Shown here: one piece after another, positions 9,454 through 18,371 of the stretch
Numbering within the stretch: the stretch's first letter is position 1
How the letters are laid out: each line of letters begins with the position of its first letter
Source: Hymenobacter aerophilus DSM 13606
GTDB lineage: Bacteria > Bacteroidota > Bacteroidia > Cytophagales > Hymenobacteraceae
Assembly (NCBI RefSeq): GCF_000382225.1
Contig: NZ_KB907800.1
Span: 270,889 to 334,888 of the forward strand
Length of the DNA: 64,000 nucleotides
Reading direction: 5' to 3'
Made by a program: the position numbers and the translations under genes
The notes under the pieces: model-generated
The model's database searches: none
Seen by the model: the letters and a program-made list of their open reading frames with translations, nothing else
What the model was told of the DNA's origin: nothing

Positions 9454-9538
9454 CATTCGCACAGCGTATGTTTTAGAAAAAATCACGAAATACAGATAAT
9501 ATATTGTTCTTAATTCCAAAAAGGCTTGGTTTTATTCG

Positions 9539-9546
9539 TAGTTTTG
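9539..9546 (+). promoter_or_regulatory. Possible promoter box of the M36 peptidase gene
   Basis: TAGTTTTG is an exact TAnnTTTG match inside an AT-rich intergenic stretch, about 70 bp before the ATG. Confidence 0.45.
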
Positions 9547-9613
9547 AAATTATCAGTAGACAGCTCATCGCTGTTTGGTTGTTGCCTTTTCCGCTTTCAC
9601 TTAACCTCTATTA

Positions 9614-12300
9614 ATGAAACCAACCTTTACTCCTGCAGCCCGGATGTTGGCTGCCGCGGCGTTGCTGGCCCTGCCAGGTTTAGCTGTGGCCCAGAACGCT
9701 GCTCCCGACAGCCGGGCCCTGAATGCCCTCCAAAGCCGGGCGGCTAGCTTTGGCATAAGCGCCGCCGATGCAGCCGACGCAACTGTTTCCAGCCAGCACA
9801 CCGATGCGCAAAATGGCGTTACGCACGTATCCTGAACCAGCGCGTGCAAGGCATTGAGGTGTACGGAGCCGTGGCCAGCGTACACTTGACCGCTAATGGT
9901 CAGGTAGCGACCATGAACAGCAGCTTCCTGCCCGGCATACAGGTACTGGCTCGTGGGTCGGCTCCGACCCCTTCACTTTCGGCCCAGCAGGCGGTTGCCG
10001 CCGCCGCCCGGGCGTTAGATATACCTGCACCCGGCGCGCTGACGGTGCTTAAGGCCGGTTCGGCCGCTGAGGGCATGGAATTCAGCGACGGAGGAATTTC
10101 CTCCGATAAAATTCCGGTAAAACTCATGTACCTGCCCATGCCAAACGGCTCGTTGCGGTTGGTATGGGATGTTACGCTGGCCCCGCGCAGTGGCGTGCAT
10201 TACTGGAACGCCCGGGTAGATGCCTCAACGGGAGTCCTGCTCGACAAAACCGACTTCAACGTGTCGGAGAACTTCAGCATGCTGAGCCTGACTCGGCCCC
10301 TGAGCATTGCGGCGGCAGTTGCTACAACCCCAACGGCCCGTCCGACGGCTACGCCTAACAGCTATAATGTATGGCCGCTAACCGTTGAGAGCCCCATGCA
10401 CGGGGCCCGGCAACTCGTTACCAATCCCGCCGACAAAAAGTTTTCGCCCTTCGGCTGGCATGATACCAACGGTGCCGCCGGTGCTGAATACACCATTACG
10501 CGGGGCAACAACGTGTACGCCTACGATGACCCCGACGATGACAACAACAGCAAGGGCAAAAACTTCAGCCCCGATGGTGGAGCAGACCTGATTTTCGACT
10601 TTCCTTTCGACGATAAACGGGCCACGCTCGCCAATACCAACCTGAGCGCGGCCGTTACCAACCTGTTCTACTGGAATAACCTGATGCACGACGTGATGGC
10701 CCACAAGGGCTTTGACGAGGCAAGCGGTAACTTCCAGACGACCAACTATACTACCAAGGGCCTAGGCAAGGACGAAGTGCAGGCGGAAGCGCAGGACAAG
10801 TCGGGCCTGACTCCGCCGACGCTTGGCAACGCCAACTTCGGAACGCCCGCCGATGGCATGAAGCCGCGGATGCAGATGTATCTGTGGGACGAATCGGTGG
10901 CTGATGCCGTAATTACCGGACCAGCTAACTTGGCGGGCGACATCAAGGCTACTGAGGGTGCCTTTACGGTTCCGATTGCCAAGATAGGGCCCATAAGTGG
11001 TTCACTGGTGCTGGCTGCCGACGGTACAACAACTCCTACTTTCGGTTGCGCACCCTACGCTAACGCCGCGGCCGTGAAGGGCAACATTGCTGTGGTTGAC
11101 CGCGGAACCTGCACGTTCCTTGTCAAGGTGCAGCAGGCCCAGGCGGCCGGGGCGAAGATGGTCATCATCATCAACAACAACGCCGATCAGGCTCCTTTTG
11201 GCTTCGTAGGCGACACGACCGGCATCCGTATCCCTGGTCTTATGATTGGGTTGGTTGACGGCAACCGCATCAAGCAGGCCCTGGCGGCCGGTACACCGGT
11301 GCAGATGAGCTTCTCAGGTGAAGTGAAAACGTTCTATCGGGATGGTGACTTCGACAACGGCATCATCGCCCACGAGTACGGCCACGGCATCTCCAACCGC
11401 CTGACTGGCGGCGCTGACAAGTCTAACTGCCTCACCAACCAGGAGCAAATGGGTGAAGGCTGGAGCGACTTCTTTGCGCTCTGGATGACCACCAAACCCG
11501 GCGACATAGGTGCTACCGGCCGCGGCATTGGCACCTATGCTTCCTTCCAGGAAACCAATGGCATCGGCATTCGCCCCACTCGCTATAGCACCGACTTCAA
11601 AATCAACCCTTCTACGTACAAACTGATAGGTACTGAGAACTACGGTACTTATCAGGATGCTGACAACCGTACCCGCGTATATGTGCACAGCATTGGCTAC
11701 GTCTGGGCATCTGCTCTGTGGGACCTGAACTGGGCACTGATCGAGAAGTACGGCTACGAGCAGAACCTCACCGCTGCTACCGGAGGCAATAATATTGCGC
11801 TTAAGCTGGTTATTGATGGTCTTAAGCTACAGCCCTGCAGCCCTGGCTTCCTCGATGGCCGCGACGCCATCCTGAAGGCTGATATGCTGAACAACAATGG
11901 AGCAAACACCGACCTGATCTGGAAAGTATTCGCTCGTCGGGGTATGGGTTTCAGTGCTAAGCAGGGCAGCAGCAATGTTGTTACCGACCAGACGCCAGCC
12001 TTCGATACGCCTCCATTGACGGGCGTTGGCAAGCAACTGAGTGGCGCCCTGCTCGACGTATATCCTAACCCTGCTAGCGAGCAGGTACTGATCCGTACGC
12101 AGGTAAACAGCGCCGTTCCGGTACAGGTAGAGTTGCTGACCATCCTGGGCCAGCGCGTATTTGACCAGACCATTTCGGCGGCCCGCTTGCAGCAGGATGG
12201 CTTAACGGTAAACACCTCTACAATAGCCCCGGGCCTGTATGTAGTACGCCTCACCACTTCGGAAGGTACTCTCACCAAGAAGCTTGTAGTGCAACACTAA
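9614..12300 (+). pseudogene. M36 (fungalysin-like) metallopeptidase with PA and T9SS domains, frameshifted
   Basis: The first 73 codons give a Sec signal peptide (MKPTFTPAARMLAAAALLAL and on) and the start of a propeptide. One base then seems to be missing near 9830: GTATCCTGAACCAG where GTATACCTGAACCAG would keep the frame. The second frame continues for over 800 codons with a fungalysin/thermolysin propeptide, the peptidase catalytic domain with zinc motif HEYGH (H510 of the second frame) and downstream EGWSDFF supplying the third ligand, a protease-associated domain inserted before it (VDRGTCTFLVKVQQAQAAGA), and a T9SS sorting domain (LDVYPNPASEQVLIRT). If intact it would be a secreted zinc endopeptidase. 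As written, only the short N-terminal peptide would be made. Except for this one base the coding quality is normal, so a recent mutation or sequencing error is likely. Confidence 0.85.
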
Positions 12301-12324
12301 GCACCTCTCCCGCTTCGACATAGT

Positions 12325-12357
12325 AAAACCGCCCGGCAGGCTGCCGGGCGGTTTTTT
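12325..12357 (+). terminator. Terminator after the M36 peptidase gene
   Basis: A perfect 13-bp stem (AACCGCCCGGCAG/CTGCCGGGCGGTT) with a one-base centre, followed by a T run. Confidence 0.85.
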
Positions 12358-12414
12358 GTTGCCGTACCTACCTCCGCCGTATGCAATGCGCGGCTTCGTT
12401 TTATCTTGCCGCCG

Positions 12415-12831
12415 ATGCCTGACTTCCTCCGCCCCGATGCCGCCCTGCTGGCCCTGCGCCCCGTGGTAACCGCCGAAACCACTACCACGCCCGCCACGCC
12501 CGGCGACTTCCTGCATGCCACGCTGCGGCCCGTGCTCAAGCTCCAGAACCCGCTGCTGCTGGCCGTAGTAGCCGATTTCGTGCGCGACCACCACGTGCCG
12601 CTGGCCACCGCCGCCCCCGCCGACCAAGTGCGGCTGCTGGCCGAGCTGCTGGGCCGCAACACCAAGCTGCGCTACACGGTAGTAGGGTTGATAACCGGCG
12701 TGTTCAGCACCGAAGAAACGGCCTTCTACCGCCAGCACCGCCCCGAGTTGAACCGCCGGCTGCTGGAACTGGCCACCCGCCGGGTGCAGGACCAGGCCGC
12801 CACCGTAGCCGCGCTAAGCTTAACCACATGA
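12415..12831 (+). CDS. Hypothetical protein, helical, upstream of a J-domain gene
   Basis: About 138 residues with no family I recognise. The predicted structure is mostly alpha-helical, Leu/Ala/Arg-rich, without signal peptide or membrane segment. Its ATG is preferred over an in-frame TTG nine bases upstream, because a TATCTTG promoter-like sequence overlaps the TTG. The stop overlaps the start of the J-domain gene by four bases (ATGA), so the two are almost certainly co-transcribed and translationally coupled. A role beside the DnaJ-like partner is inference only. Confidence 0.75.
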   Translation: MPDFLRPDAALLALRPVVTAETTTTPATPGDFLHATLRPVLKLQNPLLLAVVADFVRDHHVPLATAAPADQVRLLAELLGRNTKLRYTVVGLITGVFSTEETAFYRQHRPELNRRLLELATRRVQDQAATVAALSLTT

Positions 12832-13631
12832 GCACGCATTACACCACGCTGGGCCTGACTTCCAGCGCTTCGGAGGCGGATATCCGGCGGGCGTACCGGC
12901 AACTGGTGTGGATTACGCACCCCGACCGCACCCCCGATCCGGCCGCCCACGCCCGCTACCTGGCCGTGAACGATGCCTACGAAGTGCTGAGCAACCCTGC
13001 CCGCCGCGCCGCCTACGATGCGGCGCTGGAGTGGCGGGCTACGGCCAGGCCCAAGCCTGTTACCCCGCCGGTTGCGCAACGGCCGGGCGCTCAGCCAAGG
13101 GGCCGCCCCCCGCACTCCGCCCGCCAGCCCCCGCCCAACCGGCCGCACGGCCGGACCACCCCCCGAACTGCCAGCTTCGACCTGCGGCCTTATGCCCACC
13201 TTATTCGTGGATCTGGCCGGGTGCTGCTGGCTTTTGGATTGCTACTGCTGCTCGACTACGCTTTTTTGTATCGTACTACTTCTACCCGCGTGCTGGCCCT
13301 CAATGTCGTATCATCCAGCTATCCGGCTGTTATGGTTACCACGTGGGGGCGCATCCCCGTTTACAGCCCGGTACCGGCCAACCTGCTTCAGCTTCCGCTG
13401 GAGGTACGGTACACCCCGATCTTCCGATTCACTCGCTCGGCCCGGCTACCTAACGGCCAGCACCTAGTGGTAGAAAACCCGGAATCCACCTTACTGGGCT
13501 TTGTTTACTTCATGCTTCTGCTGGCGCTGCTAAGTCAATGGTTGTGGCTTAGCCTGTCCATGCGGCTCAACTCGCTGATGCTGGCCAGCGCCACGGCAGT
13601 TTTGATTGTGCTACTTATGCTGCGCCACTGA
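12828..13631 (+). CDS. J-domain protein with C-terminal membrane segments
   Basis: The first ~65 residues form a J domain (YTTLGLTSSASEADIRRAYR) with the essential HPD tripeptide in ITHPDRT, which stimulates Hsp70 (DnaK) ATPase activity. A Pro/Arg-rich linker follows (residues ~70-115). The C-terminal half has one hydrophobic segment around residues 130-148 and two more near the end, so this is probably a membrane-anchored co-chaperone rather than a classical DnaJ; the G/F and zinc-finger regions are absent. It overlaps the preceding small gene by four bases. Its last three codons and stop lie in a 31-bp arm of a perfect palindrome shared with the convergent terC side. Confidence 0.88.
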   Translation: MSTHYTTLGLTSSASEADIRRAYRQLVWITHPDRTPDPAAHARYLAVNDAYEVLSNPARRAAYDAALEWRATARPKPVTPPVAQRPGAQPRGRPPHSARQPPPNRPHGRTTPRTASFDLRPYAHLIRGSGRVLLAFGLLLLLDYAFLYRTTSTRVLALNVVSSSYPAVMVTTWGRIPVYSPVPANLLQLPLEVRYTPIFRFTRSARLPNGQHLVVENPESTLLGFVYFMLLLALLSQWLWLSLSMRLNSLMLASATAVLIVLLMLRH

Positions 13632-13695
13632 GGAACCGGCAAAAAGGCCCACGACAGTTGCCGCGGGCCTTTTTGCCGGTTCCTCAGTGGCGCAG
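13620..13695. terminator. Long perfect palindrome, bidirectional terminator
   Basis: Perfect 31-bp arms (13620-13650 and 13665-13695) around a 14-base loop. The core is GGCAAAAAGGCCC opposite GGGCCTTTTTGCC, which gives T tracts on both strands. The left arm contains the end of the J-domain gene including its stop codon, so the right arm is an inverted copy of coding sequence. It sits between convergent genes. Confidence 0.85.
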
Positions 13696-13725
13696 AGCGC
13701 AATTCCTGTAGCTCACTCCTCACCG

Positions 13726-14499
13726 CTAATCATAGGGCGAGTCGCGCAGGTGTACGGGCGGGGCCTTTTTGCGCAGGCGCATGTTCAGCAGCTCCACCAG
13801 CAGCGAGAAGGCCATAGCGAAGTAGATGTAGCCCTTCTCGATTTCCTTGTGGAAAGCCTCCATCACCAGCAGCACCCCAATCATAATCAGGAACGAGAGG
13901 GCCAGCATTTTGATGGTGGGGTTGCGGTTGACGAAATCGGCCACCACGCCCGAGAAGGCAATCATCACGCCCATCGACAGAATCACGGCCAGAATCATAA
14001 TCAGCACGTTGTCCACGAGGCCCACGGCCGTCAGGATGGAATCGAAGCTGAAAACGATGTCGATGACGATGATTTGGAAGATGATGTTGAGCATGTTAGC
14101 GCGGCCCTGGCCGGCCTGGGTTTCGTCCTCTTCCTCGCCCTGCAGCTTGGTATGGATTTCGGTGGTGCTCTTGCCAATCAGAAACAGGCCACCAGCCAGC
14201 AGAATCAGGTCGCGCCCGCTCACGCCAAACGGCTCATCGAGCCAGGGCAGGTTTAGGGTAAACAACGAAGCTTTCAGCCCCACAATCCAGCTGATGCTCA
14301 GCAGCAGCCCGATGCGGCACACCAGCGCCAGCAGCAGCCCGATGGTGCGCCCGCGCGGCTGCAGCTCGCGCGGCAACCGGTTGACGATGATGGAAATGAA
14401 GATAATGTTGTCGATGCCCAGCACGATTTCCATGAACGTGAGCGTGAGCAGACTCACCCAGGTGTGCGCCTGAGAAAAAACCGAGAAGTCGAAGTGCAT
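13726..14499 (-). CDS. TerC-family integral membrane protein
   Basis: A 257-residue protein with about seven hydrophobic segments. It has the TerC signature near the N-terminus (FMEIVLGIDNIIFISI) and the second acidic repeat in the middle (IDIVFSFDSILTAVG), which give the membrane-embedded Asp/Asn positions typical of the family. TerC proteins are linked to tellurite resistance and, in better studied species, to manganese or other metal export coupled to secretion. No ter operon genes accompany it. It ends with a charged tail. The upstream neighbour on the same strand is yajQ, about 50 bp away, so co-transcription is possible. Confidence 0.93.
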   Translation of the reverse strand: MHFDFSVFSQAHTWVSLLTLTFMEIVLGIDNIIFISIIVNRLPRELQPRGRTIGLLLALVCRIGLLLSISWIVGLKASLFTLNLPWLDEPFGVSGRDLILLAGGLFLIGKSTTEIHTKLQGEEEDETQAGQGRANMLNIIFQIIVIDIVFSFDSILTAVGLVDNVLIMILAVILSMGVMIAFSGVVADFVNRNPTIKMLALSFLIMIGVLLVMEAFHKEIEKGYIYFAMAFSLLVELLNMRLRKKAPPVHLRDSPYD

Positions 14500-14550
14500 C
14501 GGGTTGGTAGGCTGATTGCTGGAATGGGCTGGCGGCGCAAAACCGGCTGT

Positions 14551-15039
14551 CTACTTCATGTTCACGAACTGCAGGGGCTGGCCGATGTCGGCACCGCGGA
14601 GGGCGGCAATGGCGGCCTGCAGCTCGTCGATTTTCTTGGCCGAAACGCGCACCTGGTCGTCCTGCATCTGGGCCTCCACCTTCACCTTGGCATCCTTGAT
14701 GGTCTTGATGATTTTGCGGCCCGCGTCTTTGTCGATGCCGGCACGCACTTTCACCGTTTTCTTCATCATCGTGCCACTGGCCTGGGCTTCGGCCGTGAAA
14801 TCGAGGGCCGTGCCATCAATGCCCTGCTTGACGAGGCGGGTGAGCACGATGTCTTCGAGGGCCCGGATGCGCATGTCGTTTTCCGAGGTGAGGGTGATGA
14901 CGTTGGTTTTCTTGTCGAGCTCGATGCCGCCCTTGGTGTCGCGCAGGTCGTAGCGGGTCTGGAGTTCTTTTTTGGCCGTATTCACCGCGTTTTCGAGGGT
15001 TTGCGGGTCTACTTTGCTCACGATGTCAAAAGAGGGCAT
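14551..15039 (-). CDS. YajQ-family nucleotide-binding protein
   Basis: A 162-residue protein that matches YajQ along its whole length: MPSFDIVSKVDPQTLENAVN at the N-terminus, LRDTKGGIELDKKTNVI in the middle and ADIGQPLQFVNMK at the end. YajQ proteins bind nucleic acids and, in Xanthomonas, cyclic di-GMP. The fold is a duplicated RNA-binding-like domain in the cytoplasm. The ATG at 15039 fits the conserved family start; the upstream extension of the frame is non-homologous. A TATCTTTA box near 15096-15103 on the minus strand is a possible promoter. terC follows downstream. Confidence 0.94.
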   Translation of the reverse strand: MPSFDIVSKVDPQTLENAVNTAKKELQTRYDLRDTKGGIELDKKTNVITLTSENDMRIRALEDIVLTRLVKQGIDGTALDFTAEAQASGTMMKKTVKVRAGIDKDAGRKIIKTIKDAKVKVEAQMQDDQVRVSAKKIDELQAAIAALRGADIGQPLQFVNMK

Positions 15040-15095
15040 AACGGAAAGGAAAAATGGAGAATGGGGAAACAGTGCCTTAACGCAAAAAGGGCCGC

Positions 15096-15103
15096 TAAAG
15101 ATA
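15096..15103 (-). promoter_or_regulatory. Possible -7 box upstream of yajQ
   Basis: TATCTTTA on the minus strand differs from TAnnTTTG at the last base only and lies about 57 bp ahead of the start codon. Confidence 0.3.
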
Positions 15104-15169
15104 GGGCCGGCGCCACAGCGGGGCTGCCAAGGTAAGGTTTCCGCGTTATTGCCGAATTTGGCGCTTCCC

Positions 15170-15658
15170 ATGTCCACCAGCACACCCATCATCACGCCTC
15201 AGACGGCCGCCCACTGGGCCGCCTACTACCGCCTCCGCTACGAAGTGCTGCGCCAGCCCTGGCAGCAGCCGCCCGGCTCGGAGCGCGCCCCCGACGACGG
15301 CGCGCCCACCACCACCCACGCCCTGCTACTGGCGCCCAACGCGCCCAACGCGCCCGACGCGCCCGACGACGACACGCCGCCGGAAGCCATTGGCGTCGGG
15401 CGGCTGCATGCGGCGGCGCCCGGGCAGGGTCAGCTGCGGTTTATGGCCGTGGCACCCGCCTGGCAGGGCCGCGGCGTGGGCCGGCAGCTGCTGGCCCACC
15501 TCGAAGCCGCCGCCCATCAACAGCAGCTGGCCGAAATCATCCTCCACGCCCGCGCCGAAGCCGTGCCGTTCTACGAACGCGCCGGCTACGCCGTGGTAGC
15601 GCCCTCCCACCTGCTCTTCGGCCAGATTCCGCACTTTTTGATGCGCAAGGTTTTATAG
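15170..15658 (+). CDS. GNAT-family N-acetyltransferase
   Basis: A 162-residue GNAT fold protein expected to move an acetyl group from acetyl-CoA to an amine. The core has FMAVAPAWQGRGVGRQLLAH, which contains the acetyl-CoA-binding R/Q-x-x-G-x-G/A loop, and the C-terminal YERAGYAVV strand-helix. The closest recognisable type is the ElaA/PhnO-like small group. Residues ~52-67 are a low-complexity stretch APNAPNAPDAPDD encoded by 9-bp repeats, probably a flexible loop that can vary in length. The substrate is unknown. Heptamer repeats begin directly after the stop codon. Confidence 0.88.
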   Translation: MSTSTPIITPQTAAHWAAYYRLRYEVLRQPWQQPPGSERAPDDGAPTTTHALLLAPNAPNAPDAPDDDTPPEAIGVGRLHAAAPGQGQLRFMAVAPAWQGRGVGRQLLAHLEAAAHQQQLAEIILHARAEAVPFYERAGYAVVAPSHLLFGQIPHFLMRKVL

Positions 15659-15728
15659 AGCTGCATGCTTCAAGCTACAGGCTGCAAGCCGACGTTCAAC
15701 ATCAGCTTGCAGCCTGTAGCTTGTAGCT
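15659..15728. repeat. Mirrored AGCTNNN heptamer arrays between convergent genes
   Basis: Directly after the GNAT stop, the + strand reads AGCTGCA TGCTTCA AGCTACA GGCTGCA in 7-bp phase. Directly after the DUF962 stop, the minus strand reads AGCTACA AGCTACA GGCTGCA AGCTGAT. The two arrays are complementary and form a hairpin of about 25 imperfect pairs that may end transcription both ways. Confidence 0.75.
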
Positions 15729-15734
15729 CTACAA

Positions 15735-16037
15735 TCAAAACTTCTCCCGGCCGCGGAGCAGGTCCCAGTAGAGGCGGAAGTCACCGAGCAGCGAAAGCAC
15801 GGGGTGCTGGAAGGTGGCGGGGCGGTTGCGCTCCACAAAGAAGTGGCCCACCCAGGCAAAGCCGTAGGCCGCCACCACCCCGGCCAGCACCAGCCACGGC
15901 TGCTGACGTAACAGGGCCGCCAGCAGCAGCCCCAGAAACAGCGTGGTGCCCACAAAATGCAGGATGCGGGTGCCCCGGCGGCTATGCTCGCGCAGGTAGC
16001 GGGGGTAGAACTCGGCGAAGGTGAGCGAACGGGCCAT
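15735..16037 (-). CDS. DUF962 (Mpo1-like) membrane protein
   Basis: A 100-residue protein with the DUF962 pattern FAEFYPRYLREHSRRGTRIL then HFVG near the N-terminus and WVGHFFVERNRPATFQHP near the C-terminus, separated by two hydrophobic segments. The yeast relative Mpo1 is an iron-dependent dioxygenase acting on 2-hydroxy fatty acids, and the conserved histidines of that family (H in LHFVG, GHFF and FQHP) are all present. The bacterial function is not established. It is probably an inner-membrane protein. The gene is convergent with the GNAT gene. Confidence 0.88.
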   Translation of the reverse strand: MARSLTFAEFYPRYLREHSRRGTRILHFVGTTLFLGLLLAALLRQQPWLVLAGVVAAYGFAWVGHFFVERNRPATFQHPVLSLLGDFRLYWDLLRGREKF

Positions 16038-16110
16038 AAGCGGGAAACAGGTAAACAGCTAGCGGAAAGTACTTACCTTTTCCGACTCATCCCAGCCCTT
16101 CTCCGCCCCC

Positions 16111-16581
16111 ATGGACCTTCCGCTCGATATCAGCACCCTCATTGCTACTTACAACCAGATCAACAACTACGGCCGCGCCAACGGCATGACGCTGCACGTC
16201 GACGAGCCGGGCACTATCCGCTACACTATGCGCGTACTCGACGAGCACCTCTCCTCGCCCAATACCTGCCACGGCGGCGTGCTGGCCGGCCTGATGGACG
16301 CGGCCCTGGGTGCGGCGGCCCTGTCGCTGGCCTTCACGGCGGCCGAGCTGGTTTCTACGGTCGAGTTCAAGATGAACTACTTCCATCCGGTGCATCTGCA
16401 CGACGAGCTGGAGGCCCACGGCAGCATCGAACACGCCGGCAAAACCCTGATTGTGAGCACCACCACCATCCGCTGCCTCTCCCGCGACAACCTCGTAGTA
16501 GCCCGCGGCCTGGGCACCTTCAACCGCTACCCCGCCACCAAGCGCGACTTCCGCGACCTGCTGTTTCCAGGTACTATTTGA
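16111..16581 (+). CDS. PaaI-type hotdog-fold thioesterase
   Basis: A 156-residue single hotdog-domain protein. The segment NTCHGGVLAGLMDAALGAAA is the acyl-CoA thioesterase signature of the PaaI/YbgC-like group, with the H-G-G turn and the catalytic acidic residue in LMDAALG. It is followed by a conserved strand VEFKMNYFHPV. Such enzymes hydrolyse acyl-CoA thioesters as dimers or tetramers in the cytoplasm. The substrate is unknown and no aromatic catabolism genes are nearby. The stop codon merges with a heptamer repeat array. Confidence 0.9.
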   Translation: MDLPLDISTLIATYNQINNYGRANGMTLHVDEPGTIRYTMRVLDEHLSSPNTCHGGVLAGLMDAALGAAALSLAFTAAELVSTVEFKMNYFHPVHLHDELEAHGSIEHAGKTLIVSTTTIRCLSRDNLVVARGLGTFNRYPATKRDFRDLLFPGTI

Positions 16582-16642
16582 GCTCTTAGCTCTTAGCTCT
16601 TAGCTGTTAGCTGTTAGCTGTTAGCTGTTAGCTGTTAGCTGG
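16581..16642 (+). repeat. Heptamer tandem array (AGCTCTT/AGCTGTT)
   Basis: Three AGCTCTT units are followed by five AGCTGTT units in perfect 7-bp phase and a partial AGCTGG unit. The array begins at the last base of the thioesterase stop codon. Confidence 0.95.
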
Positions 16643-16651
16643 AAAACGAAG

Positions 16652-16689
16652 AAGGCCCCGTACTCGGTTGAGTGCGGGGCCTTGTTTTT
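16652..16689. terminator. Bidirectional terminator between thioesterase and NYN genes
   Basis: AAGGCCCCGTACTC pairs with GAGTGCGGGGCCTT with one mismatch, followed by TGTTTTTG. It lies between the two mirrored heptamer arrays. Confidence 0.75.
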
Positions 16690-16715
16690 GGGCGAAAGCA
16701 GAGGTCTTTCTGAAC

Positions 16716-16751
16716 GAAAGCTGATAGCTATAAGCTCTCAGCTAACAGCTC
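16716..16751 (-). repeat. Diverged heptamer array facing the NYN gene end
   Basis: The minus strand reads AGCTGTT AGCTGAG AGCTTAT AGCTATC AGCTTTC, five units in 7-bp phase, starting about ten bases after the NYN stop codon. It mirrors the array behind the thioesterase. Confidence 0.8.
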
Positions 16752-16758
16752 AAAAAAC

Positions 16759-17781
16759 CTACATGCGCTCGGGCGAGCTGGCCGACTCGTGCTCACGCTC
16801 GTCTCCGTAGCCATCCTCGTCGTCGTCATCGTCGTCGCGGTCCATGATTTCGGGGGCGTCGACTTTGCGCACGTTGCGGGCGCAGTCCTCGTCGCGGTGG
16901 TTGCGGCCGACGGTGAACTCCACCCAGTCTCCCTCCTGCAGCTCGTTGAAGTCGCCCTCGGCCATATCGGCGTAGCTGAAGAACAGGTTGTTGGGCGGCA
17001 TCACCACGAAGCCAAACCCGTTTTTCAGGTTTTTGATGGTGCTCATGCCGATAGTGCCCACCGGGCCGGCGGCCGTGGGGCCGGTGGGGCGCACGGGCTT
17101 GGTGCTGGGGAAAGCGGCCGGCTCGGGCGTGTTCACGAACAGCGACTCAATCAGGTCGTCGCCGTCGGTGAGGCCCTGGTCGATGATTTCGTGCATCTGC
17201 ACCGGGTAGGTGGCCTGGTCGAGCAGCTGCTGCGAGGCGCGCGTAACGCGGTTTTCGCCCTTGAAATCGGTGTATTTGAAGTCCCAGTTGAGCAGCATCA
17301 CACGCGTGCCCACGGTGTTGAGCTTCTTGATGAGGGGCGCGTAGTCCGAGTCGCCGGCAATCAGCACCACCACGTCGAGGCTTTTGTGGATCGAGAGTTC
17401 CAGCGCTTCGAGCGAGAGCCACACATCGATGCCCTTTTCCTGCAGGCGGCCGTCGCGGGTTTTCAGGGGCATGTAGTGCGTGGCGATGCCCATGTTCATG
17501 AGGATATCGTCGAGCAGCCGGTCGTGGAAGAGGCGGTCCTTGTCGCGGGCTTCGGTGGCCGAGAGGCGGCCGCGGAAGAAATGCGAGTCGATAATCTGGC
17601 TCAGGCGCACATCCACATCCTCTTCTTCGGCTACCTGATGGCGGATAAACTCGTGCAGCCCTTCGAGGCTGATACGGGCCTTACGGTCGTGCTGAAAGTA
17701 GTAGTAATCACTGATTTTCAGGAAATAATTGCCATCATAAAAAATACCAATCCTGATCAGCGGGCTGTTCATCTGGTTCAT
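16759..17781 (-). CDS. NYN-domain ribonuclease-like protein with cold-shock domain
   Basis: A 340-residue protein in two parts. Residues ~8-200 are a LabA-type NYN domain with the acidic metal-binding residues of the PIN-like fold visible in GIFYDGNYFLK and VVVLIAGDSDYAPLIKKL. Residues ~240-310 are a cold-shock-type OB fold with the RNA-binding KNGFGFV motif and EGDWVEF. The tail is very acidic (a run of Asp). Together this suggests an RNA-targeted nuclease or RNA-silencing factor in the cytoplasm, but no target is known. An ATG nine bases further in is an alternative start. A TATCTTTG promoter box lies about 90 bp upstream. Confidence 0.9.
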   Translation of the reverse strand: MNQMNSPLIRIGIFYDGNYFLKISDYYYFQHDRKARISLEGLHEFIRHQVAEEEDVDVRLSQIIDSHFFRGRLSATEARDKDRLFHDRLLDDILMNMGIATHYMPLKTRDGRLQEKGIDVWLSLEALELSIHKSLDVVVLIAGDSDYAPLIKKLNTVGTRVMLLNWDFKYTDFKGENRVTRASQQLLDQATYPVQMHEIIDQGLTDGDDLIESLFVNTPEPAAFPSTKPVRPTGPTAAGPVGTIGMSTIKNLKNGFGFVVMPPNNLFFSYADMAEGDFNELQEGDWVEFTVGRNHRDEDCARNVRKVDAPEIMDRDDDDDDEDGYGDEREHESASSPERM

Positions 17782-17871
17782 AAAAAAATCTGGTTAGGCG
17801 CGAAAAAAGAGAAAAGTAATAGTGTCTGGTTGGGAGAACGAACATAACCGGCTGAGCCGTGGCTGCCGGGG

Positions 17872-17879
17872 CAAAGATA
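17872..17879 (-). promoter_or_regulatory. Promoter box of the NYN gene
   Basis: An exact TATCTTTG box on the minus strand. The predicted transcript would carry a leader of about 85 nt. Confidence 0.5.
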
Positions 17880-17881
17880 CA

Positions 17882-18371
17882 GGTTGCAACGGTTCCGGTA
17901 TAGCAATAATCCATAGCGGACCAGTAGGCCCCAAACCCGGCGGCGGCGGAGCGGAGTACTAGCTGAACCGCACAACCCGGTAAGTGGCTGACTGCATGAC
18001 TACCCGCGGCCCCACATTGGGTTTGGGAAGCACCTGCCGGGAACTGGTCGGAAGGGCCTGCGGGGAAGTCGTTGCAGATTGCGGTGCAATACTAAAGCAT
18101 ATCCGGCGGTTAAGCCAATCGGCAGAATACTAATTTCTTAATATTCTTGCTGAGGCCCGCATGCGCCACCTTTCCGGTCCCCGGATTCTGCCGGCGTTTC
18201 CGGCATAAGTCCAATTAGCCTGTTGTTTTACCGCACCGCTTAGCGGTTTGCGGAACCAGCGTACGAAAGGTACTCTGCAACACGGCTGCTGCTGGTAAAA
18301 TTCGGTCAACCCGCGCATTTCGCGGCCCGACTGGCGGCTGCAGCGGGCCAACCATCGGGCGGGGCCGCCGC
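17882..18371. other. Gene-free stretch between NYN and YdjM-like genes
   Basis: About 490 bp without a convincing gene. Short frames on the minus strand lack codon bias and known motifs. I see no tRNA, repeat or clear terminator. Most of it is mixed composition, slightly richer in A+T near 18100-18160 (AATTTCTTAATATTC). Confidence 0.5.

Noticed and set aside
16581..16642. Heptamer array considered as a CRISPR
   Set aside because: Repeats are 7 bp without spacers and no cas gene is in the window.
17782..18371. Riboswitch or small RNA in the gene-free stretch
   Set aside because: No conserved stem or known aptamer motif was recognised; only a promoter box near the NYN gene is supported.
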